Below, one piece after another: positions 1-9,665 of a stretch of 64,000 nucleotides of DNA. Source of the stretch: JAOUEA01 sp963810945 (GTDB lineage Bacteria > Actinomycetota > UBA4738 > HRBIN12); NCBI GenBank assembly GCA_963810945.1, contig CAWEPI010000008.1, forward strand, positions 248,001 through 312,000. Direction: 5' to 3'. The notes under the pieces were generated by a model. The model did not search any database, was not told the DNA's origin, and worked only from the letters and a program-made list of their open reading frames with translations. How positions within the stretch are numbered: position 1 is the stretch's first letter; each line of letters opens with the position of its first letter. The position numbers were made by a program, and so were the translations under genes.

Positions 1-1
1 C

Positions 2-355
2 AACCTCGGCACCGGAGAGGATGACGGCGAGGTCACCGCGGAGCCGTACGTGCCGCGCGGCCAGAGCCACGAGCGCACCTTCCAGCAGGACCTCACCGAC
101 CCGGACGAGATCGGGCAGGAGACCGAGCGCATCGCCCGGGAGCTCGTCGCCGACCTCCCAACAGATCGACCGGTGATCAGGGTCACCGTGAAGGTGCGGT
201 TCGCGCCGTTCTTCACGTCCACCCACGGCGTCGCGCTCGCCGAGCCGACCACCGACCCCGGCCTGATCGCGCGCGGCGCGCTCGACGCGCTCTCCCGATT
301 CGAACTCGATCGGCCCGTGCGACTCCTCGGCGTCCGCGTGGAGTTCGCGCCGTGA
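2..355 (+). CDS. dinB: DNA polymerase IV, C-terminal fragment
   Basis: Only the last 117 codons are in the window; the reading frame is open from base 2 and the gene begins to the left. The protein matches the little-finger end of Y-family DNA polymerase IV, the error-prone translesion enzyme: a PYVPRGQSHERTFQQDL-like stretch early in the visible part and a closing LLGVRVEFAP, which resembles the usual family ending. The catalytic palm lies outside the window, so activity cannot be judged. It is followed by a lipoprotein gene after an 89-base gap. Other Y-family members such as ImuB are less likely because the TFQQDL and LLGVR motifs fit DinB well. Confidence 0.8.
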   Translation, partial: NLGTGEDDGEVTAEPYVPRGQSHERTFQQDLTDPDEIGQETERIARELVADLPTDRPVIRVTVKVRFAPFFTSTHGVALAEPTTDPGLIARGALDALSRFELDRPVRLLGVRVEFAP

Positions 356-444
356 TCGCGCGGGCTGACGGCAACGTTCGCATCGACCGGGCGACGACGC
401 TCCAGGGTTAGACTGCAGCGCGCCCCGCGGACCAGGAGGAGCCC

Positions 445-1242
445 GTGCGCCGAGTGTCCATGACCGTCTGTCTCGCGACGTTGGTGACGCTCGCCGCCTG
501 CAACGACAGCAACTCGAGCGGGAGCAGCGCATCGCCGACGCCGTCGCCCCCGACGACGGATCAGCTGAACGGCCACGCGTTCGTGTCGACGGACGTCACC
601 GGCTACGACCTGGTCGCGGACTCGCAGATCCGGCTGGCCTTCGAAGGCGGCAATCTGAGCGCGAACGCCGGCTGCAACACGATGAGCGGGGCGTACACGA
701 TCCAGGACGGCGATCTGAAGCTCGGCGCGGAGCTCGCGAGCACCCAGATGGCCTGCCAGCCCGACCTGATGTCGCAGGACACCTGGCTCGCAGCGTTCCT
801 GAAGGCCGGTCCCGCCATCACGACGGAGGGCTCCACGCTCACGCTCGCGGCGGGCGACGTCGTGTTGACGTTCGAGGACGAGGCGGTGGCGAGCCCCTCC
901 CCGGCCCTGACCGGCACCAAGTGGACGCTCGACGCGGTCATCCAGGGAGAGAGCGTGTCCAGCGTGCCCACCGACGTCGCGCCGCCCACGCTCGTGATCG
1001 GCGACCAGGGCGAGGCCGTGATCTTCACGGGCTGCAACCGGGGCCACGCCACGGTGGCCATCGCCGACACGACGCTCACGTTCGGGCCGGTTGGCCTCAC
1101 GAAGAAGGCCTGTCCCGGCGATGCGGGCGCCCTCGAAACGGCCGTCGTGACGCTGCTAGACGGCGAGGTCACCTACGTGCTCGACGGCCGGCGCCTCACC
1201 CTCACCAAGGGCGCGCAAGGTCTGACCTACCTCGCCCCGTAG
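445..1242 (+). CDS. Lipoprotein with two META (HslJ-like) domains
   Basis: The GTG start is preceded by AGGAGG at good spacing. Residues 1-19 form a lipoprotein signal ending in the lipobox LAAC with Cys19 as the acylation site, followed by a Ser/Pro/Thr linker. Two tandem META domains follow, at about 40-150 and 155-262, each with the hallmark GCN motif (GCNTMSG, GCNRG) and a later conserved Cys. META proteins such as HslJ are small envelope proteins of poorly defined role, linked in Escherichia coli to heat and novobiocin response. The gene is alone: dinB lies upstream and a short-chain dehydrogenase converges. A candidate -10 element TTAGACT sits near 406-412. The family assignment is firm and the function is not known. 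Confidence 0.85.
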   Translation: MRRVSMTVCLATLVTLAACNDSNSSGSSASPTPSPPTTDQLNGHAFVSTDVTGYDLVADSQIRLAFEGGNLSANAGCNTMSGAYTIQDGDLKLGAELASTQMACQPDLMSQDTWLAAFLKAGPAITTEGSTLTLAAGDVVLTFEDEAVASPSPALTGTKWTLDAVIQGESVSSVPTDVAPPTLVIGDQGEAVIFTGCNRGHATVAIADTTLTFGPVGLTKKACPGDAGALETAVVTLLDGEVTYVLDGRRLTLTKGAQGLTYLAP

Positions 1243-1245
1243 CGA

Positions 1246-2046
1246 TCAGCTCGAGGCGCGACGCTGGGACTGACCCGCGATCCTCGTGGCCGTGGACCGC
1301 GGCAGGAACCGCGTGCCGAACGCGAAGAGCCTGCTCTGGTTCCCCGTTACCAGGTACGGGCGTCCGCGCTTCATCGCGGCGTAGCCGGCGTCGGCGACCT
1401 CCTCGGCGGAGGGGAGCTTCTTGCCCTGGACCAGCTTGGAGTCGTGCATCGCGGCGCGATCCTGGAAGCCGGTCTGCGTCGGACCCGGACACAGCGTGGT
1501 GACGCTCACCCCCGTCCCCTTCAACTCCTCGACGAGCGCGAGCCCCAGCGAGAGCACGTACGCCTTGGTCGCGGCGTAGGCGGCGGTCATGGGCGCGGGC
1601 GTGAACGAGCCGATCGACCCGAGCAGCATCACCCGGCCCCAACCTCGCGCGATCATCCCCGGCAGGCACGCGCGGGTGAGCTCGGTGAGCACCGCGGTGT
1701 TCACCTGAAGCATGTCGACCATGGTCTGGGCGTCGGTCTCGACGAACTGGCCGTAGGTGGAGAACCCCGCGTTGTTGACGAGGGCGTCCACACTGAGCGC
1801 CCGCTCTTCGACGCTCGCCATCACGTCACGCGCCGCTCCGGGCTTGGACAGGTCCTTGGGCAGCACGGTCACGTTGATGCCGTGGCGCTCCTCCTCCACC
1901 TGCGCGATCTCCTCCATGGCGGCGCCGCTGCGCGCGACGAGGATCAGGTCGAACCCGTCGGCGGCGAAGAGACGCGCGAACTCGGCGCCGAACCCGCCCG
2001 AGGCCCCGGTGATCAGGGCCGTGCGGCGTGCGGCGGTCGTGCTCAT
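1246..2046 (-). CDS. Short-chain dehydrogenase/reductase
   Basis: A classical SDR of 266 residues. The nucleotide-binding motif TGASGGFG is at residues 13-20, NNAG at 91-94, and the catalytic triad is Ser144, Tyr157 and Lys161 (YAATK). I chose the ATG at 2046 because GGAGGGG lies 7 bases upstream and the Rossmann strand begins within ten residues; an upstream in-frame start would add 31 residues unrelated to the family. It is an NAD(P)-dependent oxidoreductase; the substrate cannot be told, though the sequence is close to the YqjQ/DltE-like group often annotated as general SDRs. It is divergent from the sulfatase gene, with about 90 bases for both promoters. Confidence 0.9.
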   Translation of the reverse strand: MSTTAARRTALITGASGGFGAEFARLFAADGFDLILVARSGAAMEEIAQVEEERHGINVTVLPKDLSKPGAARDVMASVEERALSVDALVNNAGFSTYGQFVETDAQTMVDMLQVNTAVLTELTRACLPGMIARGWGRVMLLGSIGSFTPAPMTAAYAATKAYVLSLGLALVEELKGTGVSVTTLCPGPTQTGFQDRAAMHDSKLVQGKKLPSAEEVADAGYAAMKRGRPYLVTGNQSRLFAFGTRFLPRSTATRIAGQSQRRASS

Positions 2047-2137
2047 GAGGTGTCCCCTCCACGGATCGCGCTTCGCGTACGCCTCCGAGCCTAGCGGTTG
2101 CATTGCGTTCACCGGTGTCTCGTAGTAGGGCAACCCC

Positions 2138-3667
2138 ATGGGCCGGATCCGGGCAACCCTCGAGCGTGGTCATCCGTGGCTCCTGGCGCTGGCGATCGCC
2201 TGCGTGGTCCTCGTCGGCCTCGAGTTCCGGCCCGGCACCAAACCGGAGGGGCTCGTCAGCGGCGCAGCCATCGGGTCGCCCACGCCCGGCGTCTCGCCCA
2301 CGCCTGTGGATCACCGTAAGCGGCCACGTCCCAACATCGTCTTGATCCTCACCGACGACCAGCGCTGGGACAGCCTCTGGGCGATGCCCCGGGTCGAGCA
2401 GGACCTGGCCGCGCACGGCGTCACCTTCACCAACGCCTTCGTCGTGAACTCCCTGTGTTGCCCGAGCCGCGCGAGCATCCTCACCGGCCGCTATTCCCAC
2501 GGCACCGGGGTGTACACGAACCATCCGCCCCTGGGTGGCGTCACGGCCTTCGATCCGAGCACGAGCATCGCGACCGTGTTGCAGCAGCGCGGCTATCGCA
2601 CGGCGCTGATCGGCAAGTACCTCAATGGCTATGGAGGAACCGAGGTGCCCCCCGGATGGGACACCTGGGACGTGATCAACGTCGGAGACGGCGACGTCCA
2701 CTACTACGACTACACGCTGAACGAGGACGGGCACACCGTCTCCTTCGGCGCCTCGTCGTATTCCACCGACGTGTTGGCCGACAAGGCCGTGCGGTTCGCC
2801 ACCACCGGCCGCCAGCCCTTCTTCCTCTACTTCGCCCCGATCGCCCCACACCTGCCGGCCGTCCCCGCCCCTCGAGACCGGGGATCGTTCACGCACCTCC
2901 CGACCGACCATCCACTGCCGAGCCCCGAGGCCGACCTCTCCGACAAGCCGCCTTGGGTGCGGAGGGTCGCCGGCCGCCCGTTCCGCTTCGGCCAGACCGC
3001 GACGGTCAACCGTTGGCAGCTCGAGACGCTCCAAGCGGTCGACCGCGCCGTCCATCAACTCGTGACGGGGCTCAAGCGCACCGGGCGCCTGAAGAACACC
3101 CTCATCGTCTTCATGAGCGACAACGGGTTCATGCTCGGCGAGCACGGTCTGAGCGGCAAGGAGGCCGCGTACGAGCCGAGCATCCGGGTGCCCATGGTCG
3201 TGCGCTTCGATCGCCTGGGGACGCTCCCGGCCCGCGACCCGCGCATCACGCTCAACATCGACCTGGCACCGACGTTCGCCGATGCCGCCGGCACGACGAT
3301 GCCCCACGCCGACGGGAGGAGCCTCCTCGACCTGCTGCAGCATCCCGAGGATCCCGGGCGATCGTCGTTCCTGGTCGAGCACGTCGGCACGCGGATCCCG
3401 ACGTTCTGTGCGGTGCGGACCCGCGCGTGGAAGTACGTCTACTACGCGGACGGGAGCCAGGAGCTCTACGACCTCCGCAGGGATCCGCTGGAGCTGCGCA
3501 ACCTCATCGGAGATCCCGCTCGGGCGGAGGAGGCGGGGGTGCTGGCGGACCGATTGGTGCATCTCTGCGACCCGCCGCCGCCGGGACTCACCCTTCCGTG
3601 GCCTCTCCCTCCGCCTCCGCCTCCGAGCGGAACACCCGTTCCATCGCCCTCCGGCAGCGGCGCGTGA
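2138..3667 (+). CDS. Secreted or membrane-anchored sulfatase (arylsulfatase family)
   Basis: A 509-residue type I sulfatase. A hydrophobic segment at about 14-28 acts as signal or membrane anchor. PNIVLILTDDQR at 65-76 supplies the first metal-binding aspartates. The sulfatase signature CCPSRASILTG begins at Cys107, the residue expected to be converted to formylglycine, and a DNG motif follows further on. The overall pattern fits N-acetylglucosamine-6-sulfatase and arylsulfatase A-like enzymes that remove sulfate esters from carbohydrates. The C-terminus ends in a proline-rich tail (PPPPPPSGTP) of a kind seen in extracellular proteins. The last 80 bases overlap the convergent glnE gene, which is unusual. 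No formylglycine-generating enzyme gene is visible in the window. Confidence 0.88.
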   Translation: MGRIRATLERGHPWLLALAIACVVLVGLEFRPGTKPEGLVSGAAIGSPTPGVSPTPVDHRKRPRPNIVLILTDDQRWDSLWAMPRVEQDLAAHGVTFTNAFVVNSLCCPSRASILTGRYSHGTGVYTNHPPLGGVTAFDPSTSIATVLQQRGYRTALIGKYLNGYGGTEVPPGWDTWDVINVGDGDVHYYDYTLNEDGHTVSFGASSYSTDVLADKAVRFATTGRQPFFLYFAPIAPHLPAVPAPRDRGSFTHLPTDHPLPSPEADLSDKPPWVRRVAGRPFRFGQTATVNRWQLETLQAVDRAVHQLVTGLKRTGRLKNTLIVFMSDNGFMLGEHGLSGKEAAYEPSIRVPMVVRFDRLGTLPARDPRITLNIDLAPTFADAAGTTMPHADGRSLLDLLQHPEDPGRSSFLVEHVGTRIPTFCAVRTRAWKYVYYADGSQELYDLRRDPLELRNLIGDPARAEEAGVLADRLVHLCDPPPPGLTLPWPLPPPPPPSGTPVPSPSGSGA

Positions 3668-6234
3668 TCCGCAGGTAGTCGTCGATGAAGCTCTGGCGCG
3701 GGTACTCCTCGTAGCCGAGGCGGCGCGCGAGCGCGGTCTGTGCCTCCGGCGACGCCGGCACCGCCTCCGCGTGCAACCGTCGGTCCACCTCCAGGGCGTT
3801 CTTCACGTCGCAGAGGAAGACGAAGGCCTCGCCGAGATCGCGCGCGACGCCGCCCTCCAACAGCCGGGCCTCCGCCAGACGGTCGATCGCCTCCAGCGTG
3901 CGTCGCGTGCGGATCTCGGGATGCGCTCCGCCGTGACGCATCAGCGAGACCTCCACCGCGAACTGCACGTCGGCGAGCGAGCCGTGCCCCAGCTTGAAGT
4001 GGAACTTGGCGGCCTCGGGCGGCTTCACGCGCTCCCGCTCCATCCGGTCGCGCATCGCGCGGATGTCCGCGACGCGGTCGAGGGTGAGTCCCTCCGGCGG
4101 GTACGCCACGTCGGCCGCGTTCAACTCGAACCGACGGCCGAGGTCGGGGTCGCCCGCCACCGCGCGCGCGCGGAGCAGCGACTGGAACTCCCACGTCTCC
4201 GCGTAGCGCTGCCAGTACTCGAGGAAGCCCGCGATCGAGCGCGCGAGCGGGCCCGCCGCGACCCTCCGGACGCAGGTCGGCGTCGGGCTCCCAGCCCGCC
4301 CCGCGGATCCCGTGCATCACACGCTCGGCGACGTCGATCGCCCGTCGTTGGTCCTCGGGCCCCTCGCCCTCGTAGACGAACATCACGTCGAGGTCGCTCG
4401 CCACGTTCAGCTCGCGGGCGCCGAGCTTGCCCATCCCGATCACCGCGAAGGGGAGGTCGGGCGCGGCTTCCTCGACGGCCTCGCGCACCACGCGCTCCGC
4501 CACCGCCGAGAGGGCGGCGCCGGTCTCACGCGGGAGCAGCTCGCGACCCGCGTACCGCGCGACCGTGGCCACGAGCGCCGCCTGGACGTCGCCCTGGGCG
4601 TCGCCCTGGGTGAGCGCCAGGATGCGCTCGGGCTCCGCCGCGAGCAGGTCCGTGGCGAACGAGCTCGCCGCCACGGCGTGGGCGAGCCGGCGCGCCACAC
4701 CGGGGTCGGCGGCGAGCGCGTCGGCGGGCGCATCAAGCTCCCCCACCGCGTCGGCCACGCGTTCCAGGCGGACGAGGGCGGCGTCGGGGTCGGCCGCCAG
4801 CGCCAGAGCCGGCGCCATCACCGGGAAGACGTGCGCGAGCACCTTCCCCATCCGGGTCGAGGGATCGACGAGGCGCCGGAGCACCTGGTACGACCGGCGC
4901 GGGTGCGCGAAGCCGAGGCCAGCCAGCAGCTCCTGCGTCGCCGCGCGGTCCACGCCCGGGGTGGGCGCCGCCGGTCCGGCGAACGCCTCCATCAGGGGAC
5001 GGTAGAAGAGGCGGTCGTGGATGCCGCGCACGGTGCCGGTGGTGCGCTCGTACTCGGACTGGAGGGTGGCGGCATCGGGGAGGCCGAGCGAGCGCGCGAT
5101 CGTGGTGCGCGCGTGCAGGTCGGTGGGAAGGTCGTGGGTCTGGAGGTCGCGCACGATCTGGAGCCGGTGCTCCAGGCGGCGCAGGAAGCGGTAGGCGTCG
5201 GCGAGCACCTCGGCGTCGATCCGCGCGACGTAGCCCTCCTCCGCCAGGGTGCTCAGGGCGCGCAACGTGTTGGGGTCGCGCAGCCGCGGATCGCGCCGGC
5301 CGTGCACGATCTGCAGGAGCTGGATGGCGAACTCGACGTCGCGGATCCCCCCGCGTCCCCGCTTCACCTCGATGAACTCCTTGCCCCTCCGGCGGATGTA
5401 CTCCTCCAGACGGACCTTCGTGCGGCGCACCTCGTCGATCGCGTAAGCCGGGAGCTCGCCCGGATACACGAACGGCGTCACCCCTTCCACGAAGGCGCCG
5501 CCGAGCCACGGGTCCCCGGCCGCCGCGCGCGCCTTGATCATCGCCTGGCGCTCCCAGACCGCGGCGCGCGTCTCGTAGTACTCGAGCGTGCTCTCCAGCG
5601 AGAGGCTGAGCAGGCCCGCGCGGCCGCCGGGGCGCAACGTCGGGTCCACGCGCAGCGCGATGCCCTCGACCGAGGGGTCGGAGAGCAGCCGCACGAGGCG
5701 CCCCGCCGCGCGCTCGGCCGCCTCCTGGTCGGCGCCCCCTTCGTGCACGAAGAGGACGTCGACGTCGCTGGCGTAGTTGAGCTCCCGGCCGCCGAGCTTG
5801 CCGAGCGCGATCACGGCCAGGCGCAGGTCCCCGGCGGCCTCTCGGCAGGCGAGCTCCAAACAGGCGTCGGCCACCGCGGAGATCTCGGCCACGACGTCCT
5901 CGAGGTCGCTGCCCTGCAGGTCGCGCGCGGCCACGCGGAGCAGGGCGCGGCGCCGGAAGAGGCGGAGGCCGTCGGCGGGTCCGCGCCGCGCCACGTCGTC
6001 GGCCAGTTCGGTGCCGAGCGCCTCGCGCCCGCGCGGGGAGACGTCGGCGAGCGCGCCGACCTCCTCCGGATGCTGTGCCAGGAAGTCGGCGGCCGCCGTC
6101 GAGAAGCCGAGGAGCCGGGTGGCGGTGGGCGCGACGTCGAGGGCGTCCACGTCGCCGCCGGCCTCGCGCACCCGCTGGAGCGCCACGCGCGCCAGCGCGG
6201 GATCGGGGGCGCGGGCGAGGGTGTCGGCATCCAC
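3588..6234 (-). CDS. glnE: Bifunctional glutamine-synthetase adenylyltransferase/deadenylyltransferase (frame broken)
   Basis: GlnE attaches and removes AMP on glutamine synthetase in response to nitrogen status. Two homologous nucleotidyltransferase halves are evident, with motifs GGRELNYASDVDVLF (deadenylylase half) and GARELNVASDLDVMF (adenylylase half), and each half has a following helical regulatory domain. The frame changes once near 4250, inside a run of G and C after DLRPEGRGGP; the expected continuation resumes in another frame and ends at 3588 (EGEATEG). A single missing base would restore a protein of about 880 residues, near the shorter end of the family. The GTG at 6234 is the chosen start. 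It is divergent from glnA, as expected for a functionally linked pair. Confidence 0.88.
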
Positions 6235-6319
6235 TCCTGCGAGCCTACCGGCGGGGTGCCTCGCGGGCGGTCTTCATGTTCACCTCTCTTCGAGGCCCGA
6301 CGTCGGAGTTCACACGCGC

Positions 6320-6348
6320 GTAACCGTTGTCGGCCGTGAGCCCGTTAC
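6320..6348. promoter_or_regulatory. GTAAC-N19-GTTAC inverted repeat upstream of glnA
   Basis: In the 124-base divergent region between glnE and glnA, GTAAC at 6320-6324 and GTTAC at 6344-6348 form an inverted repeat and are also followed by the direct repeat CCGTTG. Both half-sites match the GTNAC element of actinobacterial GlnR boxes, but the spacing (24 bases between equivalent points) differs from the 22 of the consensus and no clear GAAAC partner sites are seen. The second site lies within 15 bases of the glnA start. This could be a nitrogen-control operator; it remains a weak call. Confidence 0.3.
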
Positions 6349-6358
6349 CGTTGCGGGC

Positions 6359-7688
6359 ATGGCACTGACGGAAGAGGCTGAGTTCGTCCTGCGCACGATC
6401 GAGGAACGGGGCATCCGGTTCGTCCGGCTCTGGTTCACCGACGTGCTGGGGTTCCTGAAGTCGTTCACGATCACCTCGCAAGAGCTGGAGGGGGCCTTCG
6501 CCGAGGGCATGGGGTTCGACGGGTCCTCGATCGAGGGGTTCAGCCGCATCCAGGAGTCCGACATGGTGGCCGTCCCCGACGCGGCCACGTTCCAGGTGAT
6601 CCCCTGGAAGAGCGAAGCGCCGGTGGCGCGGATGTTCTGCGACGTCTTCAACCCCGACGGGACGCCCTTCGACGGCGATCCGCGCGGCGTCCTGAAGCGC
6701 CAGCTCCAGCGCGCGGCCGACCTCGGCTACACGTTCTACGTCGGCCCGGAGCTCGAGTACTTCTACTTCCGCGCCGCCGACGACCCGACCTTCCTCGACC
6801 ACGGCGGCTACTTCGACGAGACGCCGCTCGACGCCGCCACCGACTACCGCAAGCGCACGGTCCAGTACCTGGAGTCGATGGGCATCCCCGTGGAGTACGT
6901 GCACCACGAGGTGGCGCCGTCGCAGCACGAGATCGACCTGCGGTACACCGACGCGCTCACGATGGCGGACAACGTGATGACCTATCGCCTCACGGTGAAG
7001 GAGGTCGCACAGGAGTTCGGGATCTACGCCACGTTCATGCCCAAGCCGGTTGCCGGCGTGAACGGCAGCGGCATGCACACGCACCAGTCGCTCTTCGAGG
7101 GCGACCGCAACGCGTTCTTCGAGGCCGGCGACGAGTACCACCTGTCCAAGACGGCCAAGGCCTACATCGCGGGGCTGCTCCGGCACGCACCCGAGATCAC
7201 CCTGCTCACGAACCAGTGGGTGAACTCGTACAAGCGGCTGGTGCCGGGCTACGAGGCGCCCGTCTACGTCTGCTGGGCGCGGCGCAACCGCAGCGCGCTC
7301 GTCCGCGTGCCCCAGTACAAGCCGGGCAAGGAAGAGGCCACGCGGATCGAGTACCGCTCGCCCGACCCCGCCTGCAACCCCTACCTCGCGTTCGCCGCGA
7401 TGCTGGCGGCGGGCCTGGCGGGCGATCGAGGGCGGCTACGAGCTGCCGCCCGAGGCGTCCAACAACATCTACGAGATGAGCGAGGGCGAGCGCGAGACCG
7501 CCGGGATCCGCTCCCTCCCCGAGGACCTGGTGGAGGCGATCCACCAGGCCGAGGGATCCGAGGTGCTGCGGACCGCGCTCGGGGAGCACGTCCACGAGTA
7601 CCTGATGCGCAACAAGCGCGAGGAGTGGGACAGCTTCAAGGCCTACGTCTCGCCGTACGAGCTGGAGCGCTACCTCCCGATCCTGTAG
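6359..7688 (+). CDS. glnA: Type I glutamine synthetase, GlnA2-like (one frame break)
   Basis: The enzyme makes glutamine from glutamate, ammonia and ATP. GMGFDGSSIEGF near residue 55, ELEYF, and NGSGMHTHQS are the standard GS motifs for ATP and glutamate binding. One extra base near 7420 breaks the frame after FAAMLAAGLAG; the next frame continues with GGYELPPEASNN and runs to the normal C-terminus RYLPIL. Length is then about 443 residues, without the 25-residue insertion of GSI-beta. The loop reads GYELPPE rather than the NLYDLP consensus for adenylylation, so this resembles mycobacterial GlnA2, whose gene also neighbours glnE. The ATG at 6359 gives the usual N-terminus (MALTEEAEFVL). Confidence 0.92.
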
Positions 7689-7755
7689 GCGGCTCAGCGA
7701 ATCCGCTTGCGCCGTTCACCGATCGGCTTAGGTCCACTGGTGGTGGTACCACCCC

Positions 7756-7761
7756 TTGACG
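7756..7761 (+). promoter_or_regulatory. TTGACG -35-like element, copy shared by both Ig-protein genes
   Basis: TTGACGAC starts here, 114 bases before the chosen start of the first Ig-like protein. The same octamer starts 111 bases before the second Ig-protein gene (9555). The conserved position suggests a common promoter element, although no convincing -10 hexamer is seen at standard spacing in this copy. Confidence 0.3.
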
Positions 7762-7869
7762 ACCTACGTCGGATGGGAGGCAAGCTGTGTGGACTTTCGG
7801 CACCAGGCTTCGATGGCCCCCCAACCGTCTGAGCACGCCCACGAGCCGCCGCACGAAGGAGCTATGATC

Positions 7870-9481
7870 ATGGCAGGGACCCCCGCACCGGTCCGCCGCA
7901 CCCCGCTCGCGACTCGCCACGCGTTCGTCCTGGTGGCCGGAACCTTGGCACTGCAGCATGGCCGGCGCCTCCGCGCCACCGGTGCAGATGCGCAAGTTCA
8001 GCCCCCACGCTCACAGGCGAACACCTCCTGCGTGGCCTCAGACTCCGTGAACACGGTTCACCGCGAAGATCACGAACAGCTCGTCGAGCAACCAGCCGCT
8101 CGGCTCCGCACAGTTCCACAGCAGCACGACGAACGGGTTCTACAACATCCTCCAGAGCTCTTTCACCACGCCGGTGGTGTCGAACGCTTCGAAGACCTGG
8201 CAGGCGATCCCGGACACGGTTGATGCGGATGGCGTCTACCTGAAGGCCACGAGCTCGTCCTCCGCTCTCGCCCCCGGGGAGTCCGTGACCATGACCTTCC
8301 GGGCGAAGGCCCCCGCCTCCGCAGGCATCAAGACCTGGTCCACGTCCGCCTGGCAGGGAACGAACTTCCTGACATACAGCTTCGGTTTCGCGACGGGAGC
8401 CTCCAACCCGAAGATCACGGTCTCCAGCACCTGCGTCGGTCCGGCCGCGAACATCGCCTTCGTCACCGGCCCGTCCAACACGGCCGCGGGTGGCACGATG
8501 GCCGACGTCACGGTCAAGGTGACCGACGCGAGCAACAACGCGCTGAGCGGGGAGTCGGTCACGCTGAGCTCGACCGGGCTCGTCACCAGCCCCAGCGCGC
8601 CCGCGACCACGGGCGCCAACGGCATCGCGACGTTCTCCGGACTCACGGTGGGCACCACCCCGGGCCCCTACACGATGACCGCCTCCGACGGCGCGCTCAG
8701 CACCGCTCCGGCTTCGTTCAACATCTCGGTCGGTGCGGCGGCCTCGATCACCTTCACGAAGCAGCCCAAGGACACCCTGGTGAACACCGCGATCGACTCG
8801 CAGGCGGGCGGCGGCGTGGAGGTCCAGGTCAAGGACGCCTTCAACAACCCGGTCCCCGGTGCGACCGTCTCGATGGCGATCTCCCCGGACTCGTTCGCCT
8901 TCAATAACGTCCCCGCTCCGAACCTCACCGGGAACACCGCACCTGTGACGGATGCGACCGGTACGACGGCGTTCACGGGACTCACGATCGACCTGAGCAG
9001 TTCGGGCTACAAGCTCCAGGCGAGCGTCGGGGCGGTCACCCAAGACAGCTCCGTGTTCGCGATCACGAGCACCGGCAGCGGCTGCACGAACTGCACGGCG
9101 ACGCTGCCCAACGGCGGCACGGTGAGCGCGCCCGCTGGCACGACGCTGATCGTCGAGAACAATGACGTCGTCGACTGCGGGACCTCATTCGTCGGCTTCG
9201 CCGGCACCGTGACGATCATCCCGGGCGGGAACGGGGACATCACGGTCAAGTTCGTGGACCCGTACAACGCCAGCGGCGAGCCGCACCCGCAGCAAGGCGT
9301 GACCTACCCGTTCTGCAAGGGCGGGACCCACGGGCCCACGATCCTCGATTACGGCCACTCCGCCGATCGGTGTGACACCAAGCCCACGCCGTGCGTGGAG
9401 AACCAGTACTTCGAGGCGGGTTCACTGAACCTCGTGACCCTGCTACAGATGAACTCCGACGACCCGCCCGTGCGTCACTGA
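7870..9481 (+). CDS. Secreted Ig-like (Big_1) protein with Cys-rich C-terminus, copy 1 (N-terminus frame-broken)
   Basis: A probable surface protein. The ATG at 7870 follows AAGGAG with 8-base spacing and opens a signal-peptide-like stretch (RRTPLATRHAFVLVAGTLAL). Three or four single-base frame breaks lie between about 7945 and 8057; stitching the frames gives FTAKITNSSSSNQPLGSAQF, which resembles the N-terminal module of copy 2. From about 8058 the frame is intact. Two bacterial Ig-like domains follow (VTVKVTDASNNALSGESV; VEVQVKDAFNNPVPGATV). The last 130 residues have six cysteines (CTNC, VDC, PFC, DRC, TPC) and match no family I know. Ligand and anchoring are unknown; there is no LPXTG motif or C-terminal membrane helix. 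Confidence 0.7.
8432..9481 (+). repeat. 1.05-kb direct repeat, left copy
   Basis: From TGCGTCGGTCCGG onward this block is nearly identical to 10204-11248, covering both Ig domains and the Cys-rich C-terminus up to the stop codon. The copies differ by scattered substitutions, a two-codon length difference (FAFNNVPAPNL here, FAHDDRSNL in the right copy) and one apparent inserted G in the right copy. Confidence 0.92.
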
Positions 9482-9501
9482 GGGAGGCCATTCGATACCT
9501 C

Positions 9502-9543
9502 TAAAGAGGGCCGTGGAACCGGTAAAGAGGGCCGTGGAACCGG
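9502..9543 (+). repeat. 21-bp perfect tandem duplication
   Basis: TAAAGAGGGCCGTGGAACCGG plus the adjoining base occurs twice head to tail (9502-9522 and 9523-9543) just after the first Ig-protein gene. It contains no hairpin and looks like a recent slippage duplication; role unknown. Confidence 0.85.
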
Positions 9544-9554
9544 GTCGTTGGGGG

Positions 9555-9560
9555 TTGACG
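9555..9560 (+). promoter_or_regulatory. TTGACG -35-like element upstream of Ig-protein copy 2
   Basis: TTGACGAC here is followed 15 bases later by TAGACG, a plausible -10, and lies 111 bases before the ATG. The matching octamer upstream of copy 1 (7756) supports a shared control element. Spacing is shorter than the usual 17, so the call is tentative. Confidence 0.35.
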
Positions 9561-9665
9561 ACGACTTGCATCCGGTAGACGCTGTCCGCCGGATGGCCTA
9601 GGCCACATATCGCGACGAGGTCATCCTCCTCGCGTCGGATGCATCAGGGAGAAGGAGTCGGAAAG

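Noticed and set aside
4312..6339. A 675-codon open frame antisense to glnE, and similar long frames opposite purL, purA and clpB
   Set aside because: They are shadow frames caused by high GC at third codon positions; composition is Arg/His/Gly-rich without motifs, and the real genes lie on the other strand.
6320..6348. A certain GlnR operator
   Set aside because: GTNAC half-sites exist, but spacing and the GAAAC partners do not match the consensus, so it is kept only as a weak feature.
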